Shown: positions 50,900 through 60,519 of the stretch, one piece after another
How positions within the stretch are numbered: the first letter of the stretch is position 1
Layout: each line of letters starts with the position of its first letter
Assembly: GCF_000014565.1 (NCBI RefSeq)
Contig: NC_008268.1
Coordinates: forward strand, 4,340,001-4,404,000
From: Rhodococcus jostii RHA1
Lineage (GTDB): Bacteria > Actinomycetota > Actinomycetes > Mycobacteriales > Mycobacteriaceae
DNA length: 64,000 nucleotides
Reading direction: 5' to 3'
Position numbers and translations under genes: made by a program
Notes under the pieces: generated by a model
Told to the model about the DNA's origin: nothing
Seen by the model: the letters and a program-made list of their open reading frames with translations, nothing else
The model's database searches: none

Positions 50900-51481
50900 A
50901 TGGCGCAGAATCCGGAACGACGTGCGGCTCTCGTGAACGCCGCGATCGAAGTGCTTGCGCGCGAGGGTGCGCGCGGCCTCACCTTCCGCGCCGTCGACGT
51001 CGAGGCGAACGTCCCCAAGGGGACCGCGTCCAACTACTTCCCCAGCCGCGACGACCTGTTCGACCAGGTCGGCAAGCGGATTCACGAGCGGCTGGGTCCC
51101 GACCCCTCGGTCGTCGAAGAAAGCGGGCGCAAGCCGCAGAATCTCGAGCTCGCGATCGAGTACATGCAGGGGCTGTTCGGCAGGATTACCCGTGACCGCA
51201 CGGGCTATCTCGCGTTGCAGGAATTGCGTCTCGAAGCGGTCCGGCGTCCCGAGTTGCGGACCACGCTGACGCGCACGATCTCCGAGAATCTGAAGCGCGA
51301 CATCGGTTTTCACCTCGACTCGGGACTGCCCGGTGATCGCAGCACCGTGCTGATGCTCTACCTCGCGATGAATGCGCTCATCGTCGAGCACCTGACGCTA
51401 CCCGGCGTGCTCGAGGGGGTCGACACGGAGCGGCTCGTCGCCGATCTCGTGACGCGCGCCGTCGCTACGCCGGACGCCTGA
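50900..51481 (+). CDS. TetR-family regulator
   Basis: 193 residues from the ATG at 50900 (GAGGAG precedes it): RRAALVNAAIEVLAREGARG, HTH TFRAVDVEANVPKGTASNYFPSRDDLFDQV. The C-terminal domain (LQELRLEAVRRPELRTTLTR) is typical. It is divergent from the DHFR-like gene with a shared operator. Its 3' end overlaps the PlsC gene by 17 bases. Confidence 0.9.
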   Translation: MAQNPERRAALVNAAIEVLAREGARGLTFRAVDVEANVPKGTASNYFPSRDDLFDQVGKRIHERLGPDPSVVEESGRKPQNLELAIEYMQGLFGRITRDRTGYLALQELRLEAVRRPELRTTLTRTISENLKRDIGFHLDSGLPGDRSTVLMLYLAMNALIVEHLTLPGVLEGVDTERLVADLVTRAVATPDA

Positions 51482-52133
51482 GCGCGTAGTCGTCCACGTA
51501 CTCCTGGCCCGACAGTGTCATGAGGGCGTGCATCAGCTCGTCCGTCGCGGCCCGGACGATGTGCCGGTTGTCGCGTAGCTCGGCGAATCGGGTGAAATCG
51601 AGCGGTTCGCCGACGGTCACCGTCACCTTGCCGAACCGCCACATCCGCGATCCGACGGGGTTGACCTGCCGGGTGCCGTGCATGGCAACAGGCACGACCG
51701 GGGCGTCCGTCGCGAGCGCGACCCGGGCGATTCCGGTCTTGCCCTTGTGGAGTCGGCCGTCGGGCGACCGGGTGCCCTCGGGGTAGATTCCCCAGACCTT
51801 GCCGTCGTCCAGGATCTTCCGCGCGGTGTTCAGCGCGGATTCCGCCGCGGAGGCCCCGGACCGGTCGATCGGCACCTGGCCGGCCGCTGTGAAGAACCAG
51901 CGTTTCGCTCGGCCCTTCGCGCCGCCTTCGGTGAAGTACTCGCTCTTCGCCACGAACGTGATGCGCCTGCGCACCATCAGGACGAGGAAGAACGAGTCGA
52001 CGACGGTGAGGTGATTGCTCGCCAGAATCACCGGACCCGACGCCGGGATGTGGTGTGCACCGTCGATCGTGGGGCGCCCGAAGATGCGTAGCACCGGTCC
52101 GATCAGCAGGTATTTGAAGATCCAGTACCACAC
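51465..52133 (-). CDS. 1-acyl-sn-glycerol-3-phosphate acyltransferase (PlsC-like)
   Basis: 222 residues from the GTG at 52133 with GAGGAG in front. Acyltransferase motifs: SNHLTVVDSF (H-x4-D), FVAKSEYF, GQVPIDRSGASA, and GIYPEGTRSPDGRLHKGKTG. An N-terminal hydrophobic segment (VWYWIFKYLLIGPVLRIF) associates it with the membrane. It acylates lysophosphatidate or another glycerolipid. The divergent TetR gene with two strong operators probably regulates it. Confidence 0.9.
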   Translation of the reverse strand: MWYWIFKYLLIGPVLRIFGRPTIDGAHHIPASGPVILASNHLTVVDSFFLVLMVRRRITFVAKSEYFTEGGAKGRAKRWFFTAAGQVPIDRSGASAAESALNTARKILDDGKVWGIYPEGTRSPDGRLHKGKTGIARVALATDAPVVPVAMHGTRQVNPVGSRMWRFGKVTVTVGEPLDFTRFAELRDNRHIVRAATDELMHALMTLSGQEYVDDYALRRPA

Positions 52134-52161
52134 GGTGAACTCCTCACTTGGGCGCCGAAGC

Positions 52162-52204
52162 GTGAGTAGACATTGTCTACTCACGCCATGATAGACACTG
52201 TCTA
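52162..52204. promoter_or_regulatory. Two TetR operators between plsC-like and tetR genes
   Basis: A perfect 23-base palindrome (arms GTGAGTAGACA and TGTCTACTCAC around a central T, 52162-52184) is followed by TAGACA-C-TGTCTA (52192-52204). Both share the core TAGACA-N-TGTCTA. Placement before both divergent starts indicates that the 52206 TetR protein represses itself and the acyltransferase. Confidence 0.8.
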
Positions 52205-52205
52205 C

Positions 52206-52775
52206 ATGAGTGGAGAAGTGCAATCCCTGCGCGTGCGGCTGATCGACAGTGGCCGCGAATTGCTGGACCAGGGTGGCATCGACGCCGTCGGGCTACGCGC
52301 CGTCGCCCGGCACGCGGGTGTCTCACACGGCGCGCCGCGGCGGTACTTTCCCACTCACAAAGCGTTGCTCGCCGCGATCGCCGCATCAGGATTCGCCGAG
52401 CTGTCCGACGAGCTCCGGTCGGCGACCGCGTCCGAGTCGGACCCCCTCGCACGAGTGCGGCGGACGGCACGGCAGTACCTCTCCTTCGCCGACACCCACC
52501 GCACCCTGTTCGAGTTGATGTTCCGGCACGACCTGCTCGAAGGGTCGGGAGAGGACCTGCGGCAACACTCGAAACCCCTGTTCGAGACGGTCGTCGCACT
52601 CGTCGCGGACACCGGCTCCGCGGACCCGCACGTGGTCGCGTTGAACCTGTGGACCCAGCTGCACGGGGTGGCGACCCTCCGCGCCACCCGCAGCATCGAG
52701 TTGATCGTCGGCGACTTCGACGTGGACAGTTTCGTCGCGCAGCTGATCGACCTACACCTCAGGGCGCGGGCATGA
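52206..52775 (+). CDS. TetR-family repressor, probable control of the acyltransferase
   Basis: 189 residues from the ATG at 52206 (MSGEVQSLRVRLIDSGRELL); HTH GLRAVARHAGVSHGAPRRYFPTHKALLAAI. The C-terminal WHG-type region (RRTARQYLSFADTHRTLFELMF) is a known TetR ligand domain. The start at 52206 keeps both operators outside the coding region. It overlaps the metallophosphoesterase gene by 17 bases, tail to tail. Confidence 0.9.
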   Translation: MSGEVQSLRVRLIDSGRELLDQGGIDAVGLRAVARHAGVSHGAPRRYFPTHKALLAAIAASGFAELSDELRSATASESDPLARVRRTARQYLSFADTHRTLFELMFRHDLLEGSGEDLRQHSKPLFETVVALVADTGSADPHVVALNLWTQLHGVATLRATRSIELIVGDFDVDSFVAQLIDLHLRARA

Positions 52776-54297
52776 CGGCGCGCGGCAAATCAGCCCGCAA
52801 CTCCACATCGGTGACGAAGTCCCCGTCACCGGGCTGGTAGCGACGCTGCGGATCGAAGTCCTCCACCCGGAAGCTGTCCAGCGTGGGGGAGTGCGTCGTG
52901 ACGGCGAGCGTTCCGCCGTCGAGATCGAACTGCAGGAGTCGCTGGAACCCGGTCTCGCGGCGGCTGTCCACCGTGAAGTACTGGTAGTCGGCGAGCAACT
53001 CCACAACCTTCCGATCCGTGTCGCCCACCTTCCGGTCGGTGACCGTCGTCTGCCCGTCGACGTGTCCCGCGAGGACCAGGAACACCGTGTCGAACGGAAC
53101 GACGAGCCGGTTCCAGATCTGCTGTCCCGCACTGCTACCGATGTCGCCGAACCCACTCATCCGCAGCGAGCCGTCCTTGTCCAGGTAGTAGTGGCTGCCG
53201 ATCATCACGTTGCGATCCGGGTGGTCGGCGAGCACGTCCTCGGCCCACTGCAGTACGTGCTCGGGCGGGTTGTAGCCGATGTAGAGCATCAGGAATTTCG
53301 CGCCGGCGATGTCGAGCAGGTCGTAGTGCGCCGAATTGTCCGTGTCCGTGACGGATTCGCCCCAGTAGGGCCGGTCGCGGTACCGCCACGGCCCGAAGAA
53401 CTCGTTGTAGAGGGCGTGGTTCTTCTCGTGTTCGCCGGGAATGAGCCGTCCGCCGACGTTCCACAGGTTGTCGTGGTTGCCGGGCAGGACGCCGTAGGGA
53501 ATGCCTGCCTCTTCGAGCGTCGCCATCGCCTTGTCGGCCACCTCGAACTCGGGCCGGGCGCGGGACTCGGGTGCACCCGGACGTATCCAACTCTGGACGA
53601 GGTCGCCCGTGTGCATGGAATAGGCGATCTTGCGTTCGGCGGCGTTCTCGGCGGTCCAGCGGGTCATGTCGAAGTACACCTCCGGCCGGTCCCGCGACAC
53701 GTACTGGGTGTCGGAGATGTGCTGCAGCGCGAAGTCGTACGCGTTCGGGTCGGCGAACTGCTGATCGGCTGTCGCGTTGGCCTCGCGGAAACTCCGGTCC
53801 CGTCGCGGACCGTCGATGACGAGGATCTGCGCGGTGTCCTCGCCCTCGATCCGGGTGGTCAGGGTGACCGGACCGCCCGGTTCGGACGGCTGCGCCGTCG
53901 CGACCGGCTCACCCCAGCTCTGCTCCTCCTCGTCCCACACGTGCATCGCGAGGTCGTCGAGATTCACCGAACGTCCGTGCCAGGTCACGTCCGTTCCTGC
54001 GGGCTCCGGACCGAACCGGACCTCGTACCGCATGTACGGGTACTCGCCGAAGCGGTGGCTGGTGGCCGACTGCCCGTCCGACTCCTCACCCGGAACCCGC
54101 TGTGAGGGAGCGGCGTCGCCGGTGGTCCCGGCGAACATGACCGCGGACGCGATCGGCGCCGAGGTGACGAGGCCACGCGCAGGCAGACCGGACGCGCCCC
54201 GGGGTTCGGGATCGGCCACCGCGACCACGTCACCGCCGAGCAGCGCAGCGGCCAGTGACACCGCCGTCAGCGCGGCAATCCTGCCCGGCACGCTCAT
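52759..54297 (-). CDS. Secreted calcineurin-like metallophosphoesterase
   Basis: 512 residues with a signal peptide (GRIAALTAVSLAAALLGGDV, then AVADPEP). An N-terminal beta-sandwich-like region (about 60-170) precedes the phosphoesterase core: QHISDTQYVS, MHTGDLVQSW, LPGNHDNLWN, GSHYYLDKDG and LAGHVDGQT, the five metal-binding blocks. The substrate is unknown; envelope polyphosphates, nucleotides or phosphodiesters are possible. Confidence 0.88.
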   Translation of the reverse strand: MSVPGRIAALTAVSLAAALLGGDVVAVADPEPRGASGLPARGLVTSAPIASAVMFAGTTGDAAPSQRVPGEESDGQSATSHRFGEYPYMRYEVRFGPEPAGTDVTWHGRSVNLDDLAMHVWDEEEQSWGEPVATAQPSEPGGPVTLTTRIEGEDTAQILVIDGPRRDRSFREANATADQQFADPNAYDFALQHISDTQYVSRDRPEVYFDMTRWTAENAAERKIAYSMHTGDLVQSWIRPGAPESRARPEFEVADKAMATLEEAGIPYGVLPGNHDNLWNVGGRLIPGEHEKNHALYNEFFGPWRYRDRPYWGESVTDTDNSAHYDLLDIAGAKFLMLYIGYNPPEHVLQWAEDVLADHPDRNVMIGSHYYLDKDGSLRMSGFGDIGSSAGQQIWNRLVVPFDTVFLVLAGHVDGQTTVTDRKVGDTDRKVVELLADYQYFTVDSRRETGFQRLLQFDLDGGTLAVTTHSPTLDSFRVEDFDPQRRYQPGDGDFVTDVELRADLPRAVMPAP

Positions 54298-54335
54298 GAC
54301 CCGAGGTTACAAGCGCGACCGGGCAGGCGCTCGGG

Positions 54336-54896
54336 TCAGGCCTTGCGGCCGAGGAAGGCCAGGACCCTGGTCTGCTCGTCGGCGCCCGCGGGGACGTCCA
54401 CGGCGGGGCCGCACACCCCGGCCGTGCGGATGTTGTCGCCCAGTTGCTCCGCGACGCCACCCACCCAGGTCAGGTCGTCGGCCGGGATGGTCTCGTCGAG
54501 GCCGGTGGCCCGGGCGAGGTCCCAGCCGTGGATCACGAGGTCGAAGCAGTAGAAGCTGTCGATGGTCTTGCCGAGGTCGGTGCGGCCGAAGTGCCCGTCG
54601 TACTCGCGGCTCACCCGGGCCGGATCGTCCAGGATCTCCTGCATGCCGTCGCGCGTGGCCGCCCAGGCGGCTACCGGGTCTTCGTCGACGGACGGCGGCA
54701 CCGGCAGTTCCAGATCGACGACGGTGACGATGTAGCGCTGCGTGTCGATCACGTGCCGCACGACGTCGCGGGCCGTCCAGCCGTCACACGGGGACGCGTC
54801 GTCCCAGCGTTCCGTGGGCACGGATTCGACGCGCTTCGTGAACTTCGCGGCAAGGTCGCGGTAATGGGCTGCGGGGGTTTCGGTTGTCGAGGTCAT
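54336..54896 (-). CDS. MDMPI-fold protein (TIGR03086-like)
   Basis: 186 residues: FTKRVESVPTERWDDASPCDGWTARDVVRHV, YCFDLVIHGWDLARATGLDE. This is the mycothiol-dependent maleylpyruvate isomerase/DinB fold, with the His residues of RHVID and VIHGWD as likely metal ligands. The start ATG overlaps the AraC gene's stop (ATGA), so the two are coupled. The substrate is unknown. Confidence 0.82.
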   Translation of the reverse strand: MTSTTETPAAHYRDLAAKFTKRVESVPTERWDDASPCDGWTARDVVRHVIDTQRYIVTVVDLELPVPPSVDEDPVAAWAATRDGMQEILDDPARVSREYDGHFGRTDLGKTIDSFYCFDLVIHGWDLARATGLDETIPADDLTWVGGVAEQLGDNIRTAGVCGPAVDVPAGADEQTRVLAFLGRKA

Positions 54897-55702
54897 GCGG
54901 CCGATTCTTCTCCCGTCCGGGGCCCGATGGCTTGAACATTTCCGACATCGACGACGGATTCCGTCCCGTGCCAGTCGGGGGCCTCGCTGGCGAGGAGGTC
55001 GGACGGGGTGAGCGAGGAGATCCGCCGGCATTCCCGCGACAGGTGCGCCTGGTCGCTGTAGCCGGCGGTGGCGGCGAGGTCGGCGAGCCCGGCCCGCGTC
55101 CCCGACTGCGCCAGCGCCATGAACCGCTGCAGCCGCAGGATGCCGCGGAGGGTGGCGGGCCCGTATCCGAACGCGTCGTTGCATCGCCGCTGCAGTTGCC
55201 GCTCCGTGACGGAGGCGGCGTCGGCGAGCGCGCCCACGTTCCACGAGTGCCGGGACAGCGCCTGCCGGACGGTGCCGATCAGCGGGTCGGCGTCCGGTCC
55301 ACGGTTTCGCCACGCGCGCACGGCGTTCTCGAACAGGGCGATTCGTTCCGCGTAACCGGGCGCATTGTCGAGCCGGTCGGTCAGTGTCCGTTCCCACGTG
55401 GACCCGACCACGTCCCCGAGACCGACCCGGATGTTGCGGACCTCGGCCGCCGACGTCCGCAGCAGATGCGAGGCGGCGCCGGGACGGAAACGGACGCCGA
55501 CGGATTCGGTGCCCGGCGGCAGCGTGAACGACCACGCCGTGGTCTCGGGACCGCACACGCGGATTCCCACCCCCCGGATCCACAGGATGTCCATGCACGC
55601 GTCCGGCACCAGCAGATGCTCGCCCTGCGTGCGCGCGGACCACCCGCACACCAGGGTGTCGGTGAGGTCGGGCGACGGTGAGGTCGGCGTGTACCAGCCC
55701 AT
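54893..55702 (-). CDS. AraC-family transcriptional regulator
   Basis: 269 residues from the ATG at 55702 (MGWYTPTSPSPDLTD). An N-terminal sensor domain of the DUF6597 type (LVCGWSARTQGEHLLVPDACMD) precedes a C-terminal AraC DNA-binding domain (VGALADAASVTERQLQRRCN, LADLAATAGYSDQAHLSREC). It leads a two-gene operon with the MDMPI-fold gene, which is its likely target. Confidence 0.85.
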   Translation of the reverse strand: MGWYTPTSPSPDLTDTLVCGWSARTQGEHLLVPDACMDILWIRGVGIRVCGPETTAWSFTLPPGTESVGVRFRPGAASHLLRTSAAEVRNIRVGLGDVVGSTWERTLTDRLDNAPGYAERIALFENAVRAWRNRGPDADPLIGTVRQALSRHSWNVGALADAASVTERQLQRRCNDAFGYGPATLRGILRLQRFMALAQSGTRAGLADLAATAGYSDQAHLSRECRRISSLTPSDLLASEAPDWHGTESVVDVGNVQAIGPRTGEESAA

Positions 55703-55857
55703 GCACAGGAGCCTAATCACGCAGACCGACACGTGCGGGCCGGTCACATCGCCCGAAGTGCCCGCACCGGCACGCAACTCGAGGTGAACTGTATGCACGG
55801 GTCCGCAGAGGTTCCCCGGAGGCCCGCCACTTCGCCGTCACAGAGAACGAGGACTCC

Positions 55858-56373
55858 ATGAGACGAACATGGGCGCTGGCAGCGATCGCCGCCGTCAGCC
55901 TGACCTTCTCGAGTTGCGCCTACGACAGCACCGATTCCGGCGACACGGGTGGCAACGCCCCGGTGTCGCCGACGCCGACGTCCCCGCCCGCCGCGCCCGG
56001 AACACCAGTCCTGAAGATGGGACCGACGACGCTCGGCGAGGTGATGGTCGACGACGGCGGCATGACGGTCTACGTGTACGACAACGACGAGGTCGGCTCC
56101 GGCGCCAGTTCGTGCCGCGACACCTGCCTGCAATCGTGGCCGCCGGTCACCTCCGTCACCGAGAACCCGACGGTCCAGGGGCTGCAGGAAGTCGTCATCG
56201 ACACCATCCCGGCGCCGGACGGCACCCACCAGCTCACCGTCAACGGCCGCCCCGTGTACCGCTACAAGGACGACAACGAACCCGGTGACGCATTCGGACA
56301 GGCGGTCGGCAGCGTGTGGTGGACCCTCGACTCCGCAGGCAACCCGGTCACGACAACTGCGGGCGGCGAGTAG
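55858..56373 (+). CDS. Lipoprotein with secreted repeat domain (PF03640/COG4315)
   Basis: 171 residues. The lipobox is TFSSC (Cys20). After a Pro/Thr-rich linker come two copies of the COG4315 repeat: GEVMVDDGGMTVYVYDND with SSCRDTCLQSWPP, and QLTVNGRPVYRYKDDNEPGD with WWTLDSAGNPV. Family function is unknown; some members are linked to extracytoplasmic redox or stress. The 3' end overlaps the DUF1275 gene by 26 bases. Confidence 0.85.
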   Translation: MRRTWALAAIAAVSLTFSSCAYDSTDSGDTGGNAPVSPTPTSPPAAPGTPVLKMGPTTLGEVMVDDGGMTVYVYDNDEVGSGASSCRDTCLQSWPPVTSVTENPTVQGLQEVVIDTIPAPDGTHQLTVNGRPVYRYKDDNEPGDAFGQAVGSVWWTLDSAGNPVTTTAGGE

Positions 56374-57031
56374 CGCGGTCGATCCTCAAGTGGACGGTGA
56401 CGGTCAGCGCTGCCGACAGGACGGCAGCGAACCACAGGGCGTCCAGCCCGATCCAGTGGTGCGCGAGGGCGCCCGTCACCGCTCCCACCACCAGACCGGC
56501 CCACAACGCGAAGTGCCGTAGCCACGCCCACCGCGGTCCGCCGAACAGGGCCCCGGCCAGCCGATGTCCCATCTTCACGAGCGCGCCCGTCATGTAGGTG
56601 AGACCGATGGTGACCTCGCCGTCGCGCTGGAAGAAGGAGTTCTCGGCGCCCATCGCGAGCAGCATCGCGCCGACGGCCACCGTGCTCGCCCCGACAGTCG
56701 CGGCCACCGCGCCGACGATCAGCAGTCCCGACACGACCGCGAGCACCGTCGTCCGGACGGGCAGGCGCCGACGATCGGACAGGTGCACGACCACTGCGCC
56801 CAGGGCGCAGCCGAGAACGAACATGCCGATCACCGCGGCAGCCGTCGCCGCGTGCGCCCACGCGGCGTCCGCGAACCCGACACTGAACCGGGTGAGGTTG
56901 CCGCTCATGAACGCGACGAAGAACCCGCCGAGCGTGATGAATCCCAGCGCGTCGACGTAACCGGCCAGCGTGGACAGCACCACCGCCAGCGCGAGCATCT
57001 GCCTGCTGTCGTCGATCGGCACACTCCACAT
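56348..57031 (-). CDS. DUF1275/YoaK-family membrane protein
   Basis: About 227 residues, six or seven spans: LALAVVLSTLAGYVDALGFI, GGFFVAFMSGNLTRFSVGFA, FVLGCALGAVVVHL, GAENSFFQRDGEVTIGLTYMTGALVKMGHRL, WAGLVVGAVTGALAHHW. The GYVDALGF and F-MSGN motifs define DUF1275. Its transport role is unknown. I used the ATG near 57031; a GTG at 57082 would lie inside the upstream hairpin. Confidence 0.85.
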   Translation of the reverse strand: MWSVPIDDSRQMLALAVVLSTLAGYVDALGFITLGGFFVAFMSGNLTRFSVGFADAAWAHAATAAAVIGMFVLGCALGAVVVHLSDRRRLPVRTTVLAVVSGLLIVGAVAATVGASTVAVGAMLLAMGAENSFFQRDGEVTIGLTYMTGALVKMGHRLAGALFGGPRWAWLRHFALWAGLVVGAVTGALAHHWIGLDALWFAAVLSAALTVTVHLRIDRATRRPQLS

Positions 57032-57049
57032 CAAACACCGCAGCCGACG

Positions 57050-57085
57050 ACAGTGGCCCCCGATCCGGAGATCGGGGGCCACTGT
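57050..57085 (-). terminator. Strong hairpin terminator after the second mycolyltransferase gene
   Basis: Perfect 16-base inverted repeat with ACAGTGGCCCCC at the left end, the loop CGGA, and the complementary GGGGGCCACTGT at the right end. It lies 31 bases past the stop of the 57116 gene and before the DUF1275 start. Confidence 0.75.
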
Positions 57086-57115
57086 GGCGTAGGTCAGGCG
57101 CTCACGACGCCTGGC

Positions 57116-58075
57116 TCAGGAGGTTCCGAGGGCGGGCGCCAGCGTGTTGGCCCAGGACTCGTGCAAGCGGTCCTGCCAGTAGTTCCACGTGTGGAGGCCG
57201 TCGTCGGTGATGTGGGTCTGCAGGTTGGCGCCGGCGCGCTGCGCCGCGGGCACGAACACCTTGCTGCTCAGACCGGAGGCGGTCTCGAGGGGGACCGTCT
57301 GCGAGAACTTCACCGGGTCGAACGAGGCGCTGTCCGGGTCGACGGTCGGATCGCTGGCCGTCGAGCCTGCGCCCGACGAGATGTAGACGGACTTGCCGCG
57401 CAGCGCGCCGACGTTGAGCAGCGGGTCGTTGCGAAGCCACGCACCCGACGGCCAGAAGCCCCACATGTTCAGCGCGTTGCCACCCATCTGGGCGACGGAC
57501 ACCTGGATGCCCTGCGCGAAGCCGGGCGAGCTGGCCGTCGGGTAACCGCTGTACGACGCGACCGCCTTGTAGAAGTCGGGGCGGTGAGTGGCGAGGTTCA
57601 ACGCGGAGGTGCCGCTCATCGACAGACCCGCGACCGCGTTGTTCACCCCGTCGCTGCCGAACTGGGAAGCCATCACCGGGGGCAGCTCATTGGTCAGGAA
57701 CGTCTCCCACTTGACGCGGCCGAGCTTCGGGTCGTCGCGCTGCCAGTCGGAGTAGAAGGTTCCGCCGCCGCCGAACGGGATGACCACGTTGACGTGCTTG
57801 CCGGCGAAGAAACTCTCCACGTCGGTCTCGATCAGCCAGCCGTTGTTGTCGTCCGGTGCCCGCAGACCGTCGAGCAGGTACAGGGTCGGCGCGGGGCCGC
57901 CGCCCGCGGCCTTGAGCACCTTGACGGGAATGTCCTTGTCCATCGACGGTGAATACACCGAGATCAGGGCCGAGTCGGCGTGCGCGACGCCGGTTCCGGC
58001 CAATACGGACACGAGGCCCGATGCCAACACTGCGACCAAACCCACGATCAGTGCGCGGGTGCGACGAATCGCCAT
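57116..58075 (-). CDS. Secreted antigen-85-family mycolyltransferase (second copy)
   Basis: 319 residues. The signal peptide (TRALIVGLVAVLASGLVSVL, cleavage near GVAHA) precedes SALISVYSPSMDKDIPVKVL, LYLLDGLRA, WETFLTNELPPVM, the nucleophile GLSMSGTSALNLA (Ser152) and DDGLHTWNYWQDRL with the catalytic His. It is closer to classical antigen 85 at the elbow than the 1565 copy. It transfers mycolates in the outer envelope. Confidence 0.92.
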   Translation of the reverse strand: MAIRRTRALIVGLVAVLASGLVSVLAGTGVAHADSALISVYSPSMDKDIPVKVLKAAGGGPAPTLYLLDGLRAPDDNNGWLIETDVESFFAGKHVNVVIPFGGGGTFYSDWQRDDPKLGRVKWETFLTNELPPVMASQFGSDGVNNAVAGLSMSGTSALNLATHRPDFYKAVASYSGYPTASSPGFAQGIQVSVAQMGGNALNMWGFWPSGAWLRNDPLLNVGALRGKSVYISSGAGSTASDPTVDPDSASFDPVKFSQTVPLETASGLSSKVFVPAAQRAGANLQTHITDDGLHTWNYWQDRLHESWANTLAPALGTS

Positions 58076-58215
58076 ACGAATGTCCTTTTATCTCGAATCG
58101 ACACACAGCACAGCGAACGCTGCACCGCCGACGATAACAGGAAGATAACGGGTTGCGCCCGTTGTGGCCAGGACTTTCGGCTCCGGCAGCCGGTCGGTCG
58201 TCGCTCTGAGGACCG

Positions 58216-58262
58216 AAAAAGGAACCCCTGCGAACCGCTTCTCAGCAGTTCACAGGGGTTCC
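58216..58262 (-). terminator. Rho-independent terminator of tRNA-Ser(GGA)
   Basis: On the minus strand GGAACCCCTG pairs with CAGGGGTTCC, extended by GAAC/GTTC, and is followed by TTTTT (58216-58220). It starts 3 bases after the tRNA. Confidence 0.9.
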
Positions 58263-58264
58263 TG

Positions 58265-58352
58265 TGGCGGAGGATAGGGGATTTGAACCCCTGAGGGCGT
58301 TAACCCAACCCGCGTTCCAGGCGAGCGCCATAGGCCACTAGGCGAATCCTCC
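58265..58352 (-). tRNA. tRNA-Ser (anticodon GGA)
   Basis: Minus strand: acceptor GGAGGAT pairs with ATCCTCC, anticodon loop CTGGAAC (GGA), long variable arm (GGGTTGGGTTAACGCCC), T-loop GGTTCAAATCC, and encoded CCA. It reads UCC/UCU. Confidence 0.96.
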
Positions 58353-58411
58353 GTGGAGGAGCATACCCAACGACGGCGGCTCACCGTTAAACGGCCAGGT
58401 AGCCGCCCGTT

Positions 58412-58906
58412 CTAGGCCCACTTCAGCTGGGTGAGGGCGTGCTCGGCGAGGGGGACGGACCGGTCGCAGGACGTGTCCGGGTTCGCGGTGGCGTCGAGAC
58501 CGAATTTCGTCTCGATCGACAGGGTGCCCGCATCGGTGGTGACCTCGAGGATGCACTGGTACTTGCTCTCGGCGAGTGCGCGCCCCTCGAGTCCGCCGAC
58601 GTCGATCGTGCGCAGCGGGTCGACCGGTTCCGGCGCGCTCGTAGTGGTGATCGTCACGGTGTTCAGTGCCTCGGGCTTGCCCCACGTGCAGGCGCGACGT
58701 TCGGGACTGTCGGTGGCGGTGCCCTCGCCGGCGCCTGCCGTGAGAAGCGGTGCGAGCGTCGCATCGTCGGCGAGCGTGCACGGCTCGGCCGCGTCCCAGC
58801 TCACCGCGTCCGACGTGGCTGCGTCGTCGCTGCCTCCGCCGCACGCCGACAGTGCTGCCACGACGGCGGCGAGTGTCACCGCGTGTGCTGTCCTTCTGAG
58901 TTTCAT
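58412..58906 (-). CDS. DUF3558-like lipoprotein
   Basis: 164 residues. The lipobox is AALSAC (Cys22), then a Gly/Ser/Asp linker. PCTLADDATLAPLLTAG and RACTWGKPEALNTVTITT, with DTSCDRSVPLAEHALTQL at the end, match the DUF3558 pattern (a conserved Cys pair and W after the cysteine). Function is unknown; it is an envelope lipoprotein common in mycolate-containing actinobacteria. Confidence 0.75.
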   Translation of the reverse strand: MKLRRTAHAVTLAAVVAALSACGGGSDDAATSDAVSWDAAEPCTLADDATLAPLLTAGAGEGTATDSPERRACTWGKPEALNTVTITTTSAPEPVDPLRTIDVGGLEGRALAESKYQCILEVTTDAGTLSIETKFGLDATANPDTSCDRSVPLAEHALTQLKWA

Positions 58907-59034
58907 CCCGATCCTTTGCCGAAGGTGGCCGAATGCGGGGGCGACGGTAGCACTGGCCGTGGTCAGAGGTGCGGCGTCGGGCCCGGGCCGGGGTGGATCC
59001 CGACCACGTCTCGGGGCCGTCTACACTCTGTGGT

Positions 59035-60468
<1,434 letters not shown>

Positions 60469-60474
60469 TAGACG

Positions 60475-60515
60475 ACGTCCGGCCGCTCACCCTTGGCGGG
60501 TGAGCGGCCGGACGT
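60475..60515 (+). terminator. Hairpin terminator after aspC
   Basis: Perfect 18-base arms ACGTCCGGCCGCTCACCC (60475-60492) and GGGTGAGCGGCCGGACGT (60498-60515), loop TTGGC. It lies between convergent aspC and the DUF1206 gene and may serve both. Confidence 0.85.
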
Positions 60516-60519
60516 GTCT

